This document shows positions 59,790-64,000 of a stretch of 64,000 bases of DNA, piece by piece (the stretch's first letter is position 1; each line of letters opens with the position of its first letter). The notes under the pieces were generated by a model, which was not told the origin of the DNA, ran no database searches, and was given only the letters and a program-made list of their open reading frames with translations. The translations under genes and the position numbers were made by a program. This DNA comes from JBJMQS01 sp045802605 (lineage in GTDB: Bacteria > Planctomycetota > Planctomycetia > Gemmatales > Gemmataceae): positions 22,210 through 86,209 of the forward strand of contig JBJMQS010000040.1 of NCBI GenBank assembly GCA_045802605.1. The letters are read 5' to 3'.

Positions 59790-62519
59790 TTACTGGCCGC
59801 CGGAGTCCTGCTTCTTGAAATCGCCGGCGTGCACGACGACCAGCTTGTCCACCGCGATGTGCTTGCGGAATGCGTCGCGGATTTGCGCCGGTGTCAGCTC
59901 GCTGATCTGTTTCTCCAGGTTGCCGTGGTACGCGAACGTTCGGCCGACATAGAGATTCTCCACCCACATACTCGCCAGCCGACCGTCGGCATTGCGCTGG
60001 TTCTTTAGACCGTCGAGCAGGGCCTTCTTTGCGTCGGCCAGCTCTTCGACAGTGACGCCATCTTGCAGGAATCGGTTCATTTCATCGCGAACGGCCACAT
60101 CGACTTTTTCCATATTAGTCGGGTTGCAGATGCCACTGATGCCAAACCGGGCCACCGGATCAAGCGACGAGGCATTGAAAATGGAGCCAATACCGTATGA
60201 GAGCCCTTCCTTCTGGCGCACGCGAACACCCAGCCGCGAAGCCAGAGAGCCGCCGCCGAGGACGTAATTGCCCATCTCGATTGCGGCATATTCCGGATCG
60301 TTGTCGTCCATCGCAAACGACATCCCAGCCGTGAAGATGGCGTTGGGCTTGTCCGGCGTGTTGATCGTGATCTTCTCAGCCAAGACATTGTCGGGAGCCC
60401 GCCGCGCGATTCGACGGTAGGGCACCTTAGACTCCCAGCCGGTGACGAATGGCTGAATGTTGGACTTCAGGAGTTCGGGATCGAAATCGCCGACGACCGC
60501 TAACTCACCGTGCTGGGCGCACAGTTGCTCAGAGTACAGTTCGCGAATTTGTTCGAGAGTCGTAGCGTTAAGCCGGGCTAGGCTCTCATCGATCGTTGGG
60601 ACATAGCGCACGTCATCTTCGGCGTACGGACTTAGCTTGCGACCCAGCGCCCGTCCGGCGAGTGCACGCGGATCGGTCTTGCTCTTTTGAATTCCCTCAC
60701 GAGAGCTAGCGCGGAGTCGCTCGAATTCGCCGAGTGGTAGCGATGCGGATCGCAACACTTCGCCCAGCAGTGCGACCGCCTCTGGCAACGTCGATCGTTT
60801 GGCGGTGATCGTGAATGTCACGTGACCGGGGGTGCTACTGGCATTGAGCCGCGCTCCGAGCCGATCCAACTCTTCCTGAATCTGCAATCGAGTGCGATCC
60901 TTAGTGCCCGCGAGCATCAAGCTGCCCAGCATGTCTGCCGCGGTGACTTTGCCGCGGAGAGATTCTTCATTGCCATAGCGAAGGCTGAGATCCAAAGAAA
61001 CGGCCTCGCCGCGGGTCTTGCGCGGTAGGAACGCTGTCTTGATGCCGCCGATATTCCCAAGCTTGCTGCGCGCATCGATGTTGGCTGCGCTTGGATCAAA
61101 CGTCTCGCCGGCCGCCATCGCAGCCCGGCCTTTGTAGTCCTTGAACATTTCATCGAGCACCGGGGTACCGGCGATTTGCACGCGCTCCGGTTTTTCGGTC
61201 GGCAGGAACGTGCCGAGCGTTCGGTTGTTTCGCTTGAGGAATTGGACGGCAACGCGGTTGACGTCCTCGGCACTTACCTTTTCCAACCGATCGCGGTGTA
61301 AGAAGAACAGCCGCCAATCGCCTTTGGAGAGCCAATTGGACAATGTCACGGCCACCCGGCTGGAATCGTTCATCAGCATCTCGCGGCCTTTGATCAGTTT
61401 CCGCTTGGCTTTTTCCACTTCATCGGGAGTGATGGGTTTCTTCGCAATCGATTCCACTTCGGCCAGCATGATCTCTCGGACCGCATCGAGATTGGCAGGC
61501 TCGCAGCTCGCGCCGATTTCGATCACTCCTGGATCGTGCAATCCCTCGGCCCCTGCTTGAATGCTGGTGGCCTTTTTGGGCACGACGAGCGCGTCGTAGA
61601 GCCGGCCCCCTGGCGATGAGCCGAGCACGACGCCCAGCACTTCGCATGCGGCATAATCCGGGTGCGGGCCAGCGACGATGTGATATACCGCGCCAACGGA
61701 TGCAAAACTGCCGACCCGGCGCAAGGTCACAGTGCGCTCACCGTCTTGCGGCGGCTCTTCCGTGTATGTAGCGTCGAGTTTGCGGTCCGGTCGCTTGAGC
61801 GGTCCAAAGTACTTGACAAATAGCGAAAGTGCTTTGGCCTCATCGAATTTACCGGCCACGGTCAGCACGACGTTATCGGGCTGGTAGTACTTCCTGTAAA
61901 AGGCTTGCAAGTTCTCTATCGGCACGCGCTCGATGTCGCTGCGATTCCCAATCGTCGATTTGCCGTAGTTGTGCCACTCGTAAGCAGCCGCCATCACCTT
62001 TTCGGCCAGCACGCGCTCGGGGCTATTCTCACCTTGTTCGAATTCACTACGAACGACGGTCATCTCGGACATCAGGTCTTCGCGCTTCACGTAACTATTG
62101 ACAAGCCGGTCGGCTTCCAAGCGAATTCCAAACTCGAGATTTTCATCCGTCGCTTGCATCGTCTCGAAGTAATTAGTGCGGTCGTAGTTGGTCGTGCCGT
62201 TGTAATTGATGGCATGGTCACGGAGAGCTTTCGGCACATTAGGATGAGTGGGTGTACCCTTGAAGACCATGTGCTCGAGCAAGTGGGCCATGCCCGACTC
62301 GCCATAGCCTTCGTGCCGCGATCCGACGAGCACGGTGAGATTCACCGTGACCGTGGGCCGGGAAACATCTGGAAACAGTAGAATCCGCGCACCGTTATCG
62401 AGGCGGTATTCGGTAATGCCCTCCGCCGAGGTAACCTTTTTCGCCTCGGTAGTTTGGGCAATTAAAGCCGGGGAGACTACGCAGCCGATGATAACTGCGA
62501 TGACGAGGTGAGCGCGCAT
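59790..62519 (-). CDS. secreted M16-family zinc peptidase (PitrilysiN/insulinase type)
   Basis: The 909-residue protein has a signal peptide (about 1-21, ending ALIA). The zinc motif HLLEH (79-83) is followed by a downstream Glu in the ENLEFGIRLEADRL segment. A second M16-like domain spans about 500-880 and lacks the zinc motif, which is the usual active/inactive pair. It should cleave peptides in the periplasm. The MBL hydrolase follows 12 bases downstream, so the two may be one operon. The precise substrate is unknown. Confidence 0.9.
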   Translation of the reverse strand: MRAHLVIAVIIGCVVSPALIAQTTEAKKVTSAEGITEYRLDNGARILLFPDVSRPTVTVNLTVLVGSRHEGYGESGMAHLLEHMVFKGTPTHPNVPKALRDHAINYNGTTNYDRTNYFETMQATDENLEFGIRLEADRLVNSYVKREDLMSEMTVVRSEFEQGENSPERVLAEKVMAAAYEWHNYGKSTIGNRSDIERVPIENLQAFYRKYYQPDNVVLTVAGKFDEAKALSLFVKYFGPLKRPDRKLDATYTEEPPQDGERTVTLRRVGSFASVGAVYHIVAGPHPDYAACEVLGVVLGSSPGGRLYDALVVPKKATSIQAGAEGLHDPGVIEIGASCEPANLDAVREIMLAEVESIAKKPITPDEVEKAKRKLIKGREMLMNDSSRVAVTLSNWLSKGDWRLFFLHRDRLEKVSAEDVNRVAVQFLKRNNRTLGTFLPTEKPERVQIAGTPVLDEMFKDYKGRAAMAAGETFDPSAANIDARSKLGNIGGIKTAFLPRKTRGEAVSLDLSLRYGNEESLRGKVTAADMLGSLMLAGTKDRTRLQIQEELDRLGARLNASSTPGHVTFTITAKRSTLPEAVALLGEVLRSASLPLGEFERLRASSREGIQKSKTDPRALAGRALGRKLSPYAEDDVRYVPTIDESLARLNATTLEQIRELYSEQLCAQHGELAVVGDFDPELLKSNIQPFVTGWESKVPYRRIARRAPDNVLAEKITINTPDKPNAIFTAGMSFAMDDNDPEYAAIEMGNYVLGGGSLASRLGVRVRQKEGLSYGIGSIFNASSLDPVARFGISGICNPTNMEKVDVAVRDEMNRFLQDGVTVEELADAKKALLDGLKNQRNADGRLASMWVENLYVGRTFAYHGNLEKQISELTPAQIRDAFRKHIAVDKLVVVHAGDFKKQDSGGQ

Positions 62520-62641
62520 GATGAGGATTCCTTGGTCGCAACTGGTGTGGCCGACGGGATTAACGTATCCCCGGCAACGGCCTTGACCAGACGAAGCGGC
62601 CCCGGCATTGATAGAGGAGTCCGCGATCTAGGAGTACGTCG

Positions 62642-63208
62642 ATGAAGCGTGTGGGCCTGTTATTTACGATTCTCGCCGGCAGTGTCGGTTGCTCGACGCT
62701 GACGCCGACGGAGAACGGTGTGCTCGGCGGCGGCGCCGTCGGTGGCGTGACCGGTGCGGTCGTAGGACACGCGCTCGGAAACACTGCGGCCGGTGCGGTG
62801 ATCGGTACCGGCGTCGGTGCCGTGGCCGGTGGTTTGACTGGCAATGCCATCGAGCAGTCCGAGAATCGCCAGGCAGTTGCCGTTGCCGCGCAACAGCAAG
62901 CCGCACGACAACTCGGCATGACTGAAGTCGTTCAACTGAGCCAAGCGCGCACGAGCGATGCGGTGATCATCAGCCAAATCCGCGCGACAGGTTCCGTCTA
63001 CCAACTTTCGCCGACTGATATTCAGTGGTTGAAAGACAACGGTGTGAGCGACCCTGTCGTTATCGAGATGCAGCTAACCGCTTCAAGGCGGCCGGTTGTT
63101 TACGGTCGTGCCCCGCGTCCTGTCTATGTGGTCGAAGAACCGTACTACTACGGGCCGCCGGCTGTCGTCGGCGTTGGATTTGGATATCGGCCGTACCGTC
63201 GCTGGTAA
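62642..63208 (+). CDS. glycine-zipper lipoprotein
   Basis: The 188-residue protein has a lipoprotein signal ending SVGC with the likely lipidated Cys17. A glycine-zipper-like segment follows (GGAVGGVTGAVVGHALG to about 68), which often spans or associates with the outer membrane. The C-terminal half has a Tyr/Pro-rich tail ending FGYRPYRRW. It is divergent from the M16 peptidase. The family is uncertain and no function is assigned. Confidence 0.75.
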   Translation: MKRVGLLFTILAGSVGCSTLTPTENGVLGGGAVGGVTGAVVGHALGNTAAGAVIGTGVGAVAGGLTGNAIEQSENRQAVAVAAQQQAARQLGMTEVVQLSQARTSDAVIISQIRATGSVYQLSPTDIQWLKDNGVSDPVVIEMQLTASRRPVVYGRAPRPVYVVEEPYYYGPPAVVGVGFGYRPYRRW

Positions 63209-63227
63209 TCTGTCAGGCAAATCGTAG

Positions 63228-63253
63228 GGTGGGCAACGCTTTGGTTGCCCATC
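63228..63253. terminator. hairpin between convergent lipoprotein and PH-domain genes
   Basis: GGTGGGCAAC (63228-63237) pairs with GTTGCCCATC (63244-63253) with one G-T pair and a 6-base loop. It is 5 bases from the PH-domain gene stop. Confidence 0.6.
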
Positions 63254-63257
63254 ATTC

Positions 63258-63752
63258 TCACTGTTTCAACAGTGGCCCCCACGCCGTCGCCGCTTGCATG
63301 ATGGAGTTCCGGACAGACTCAGGTTCCGGCACGCCCGGCAGCGTGAAGATCGTCGCGCCTTTGTCGTCGAGAATTTCAAGCGTCGCGGCAAGATAGAAGC
63401 CGCTTTCGTCTTCGGTAATCAGTTTCACGTTGTGAATGCGATCGAGCGAAACTTCGCGCGACACCTTTGGCGGAAAGCCGGAACAAACCGCGAGCCGCTT
63501 GTTGGTCAGGCGATAGCGCGTCGCCAAGCGGCCAAGACCGGGTAAGAATCCGAGCAAGTGCGCACCCCAAACCGGCGCGAGCACCAGCCAACCAATCGGG
63601 GCCAGGAAGATTGACCGCTGGAGGCGCTTTCCCAATGCAGCCGCGGCGGGCGACGTTGTGACGCTCGGCCAGATTTCGCGGATGAGTGCTTCGGATCGCG
63701 CGCTGGCGACGCCCGTGACCGCCTGTTCCTGAATCTGAACCAGTGCCGACAT
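63258..63752 (-). CDS. PH-domain (DUF304/YdbT-type) membrane protein
   Basis: The 164-residue protein has a hydrophobic stretch (about 48-72, SIFLAPIGWLVLAPVWGAHLL). A bacterial PH domain follows: YRLTNKRLAVCSGFPPK, then VSLDRIHNVKLITEDESGFY, which is the typical YRLTxxRL and V-x-L-x-x-I pattern. Such proteins sit in the membrane and are of unknown function. The ATG at 63752 has GGAGG 5 bases upstream, which is preferred to the longer frame running into the palindromic region. Confidence 0.8.
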   Translation of the reverse strand: MSALVQIQEQAVTGVASARSEALIREIWPSVTTSPAAAALGKRLQRSIFLAPIGWLVLAPVWGAHLLGFLPGLGRLATRYRLTNKRLAVCSGFPPKVSREVSLDRIHNVKLITEDESGFYLAATLEILDDKGATIFTLPGVPEPESVRNSIMQAATAWGPLLKQ

Positions 63753-63868
63753 GCCGCCTCCAGAAATTTGACTTGGGTATGGTATGGGAAGAACGCCGGG
63801 ATAAAACCGCGAACAACCGATTCTGTGATTCTCAGCTTCGCATTGCCTGAACGCGTGGAGACTCTCCC

Positions 63869-63947
63869 GTATTTCGTGGCCCAAGCGAAGTCTTGTATTT
63901 CGTGGCCTGGGCAGAGTCTCTGTATTTCGTGGCCGGGTCTGAAGGTC
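63869..63947. repeat. three tandem TATTTCGTGGCC units
   Basis: Three copies of GTATTTCGTGGCC start at 63869, 63895 and 63922, a period of 26-27 bases. They lie upstream of the PH-domain gene, outside any clear gene. They are a tandem version of the short-period repeats seen elsewhere in the window. Confidence 0.7.
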
Positions 63948-64000
63948 GCCCTCAGGCGACCGAAGGCCTGGTTGAACCCGCAAGCGCTTGCCACTGCACC

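Overview
This window reads as a chromosomal segment of a Gram-negative member of the Planctomycetota. I infer this from several signs taken together: Ser/Thr kinases with the N-terminal region seen in planctomycete kinases, an EF-G resembling the mitochondrial EFG1/spd type, a Rieske/cytochrome b operon with a giant octahaem cytochrome, many intergenic palindromes, and lipid A/LPS genes (kdsB, lptB) that imply an outer membrane. No 16S rRNA or species marker is present, so a finer placement is not supported. The window holds 52 protein-coding genes plus one kinase gene cut by the left edge, one tRNA-Leu(CAA), and no insertion sequence, prophage or CRISPR array that I can see.

Layout. 1-6 kb: truncated Ser/Thr kinase, solitary fusA, tRNA-Leu, a thioredoxin-fold protein and a XerC-type recombinase. 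6-9 kb: kdsB and pyrG. 9-17.4 kb: a minus-strand respiratory operon (Rieske protein, cytochrome b, subunit-IV-like protein with extra helices, 1517-residue octahaem cytochrome c, cupredoxin-like secreted protein). 17.5-25.3 kb: an inositol-phosphatase-family enzyme, an unknown Rossmann/membrane protein, a tight gamma-lyase/synthase-zwf-glucokinase operon and a cystathionine beta-synthase. 25.4-28.7 kb: two tandem isocitrate-dehydrogenase-family genes, a NIPSNAP protein and a GNAT enzyme. 29-34 kb: a trypsin-like protease with a TPM-like tail, a two-subunit CoA transferase, metK and a TPR protein. 34-45.8 kb: metallophosphoesterase, a poly-acidic protein, DinB, LptB with an added C-terminal domain, DHH phosphoesterase, SppA, PabB, a second kinase, an ACT-domain protein, recA and an HtrA-like protease. 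45.8-55 kb: sbcC/sbcD, an HDOD-histidine kinase, an HTH-receiver protein and mnmG. 55-64 kb: phosphohexomutase, ferredoxin, a DUF3501 protein, MBL hydrolase, M16 peptidase, a glycine-zipper lipoprotein and a PH-domain membrane protein.

How the genes fit together. The Rieske operon encodes the core of a quinol-oxidising complex with its electron-acceptor haems built in. The beta-synthase, gamma-lyase and metK genes together outline methionine/cysteine interconversion, and zwf plus a ROK kinase would feed NADPH production. recA, sbcCD, xerC and mnmG are core genome-maintenance and tRNA-modification genes.

The most unusual non-coding feature is the abundance of long, near-perfect inverted repeats built from short-period units. 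One family of six copies (CGCAGAGA-type) lies between convergent, codirectional and divergent genes alike, so it is not simply a set of terminators. Other families with the same architecture but different sequence are also present.
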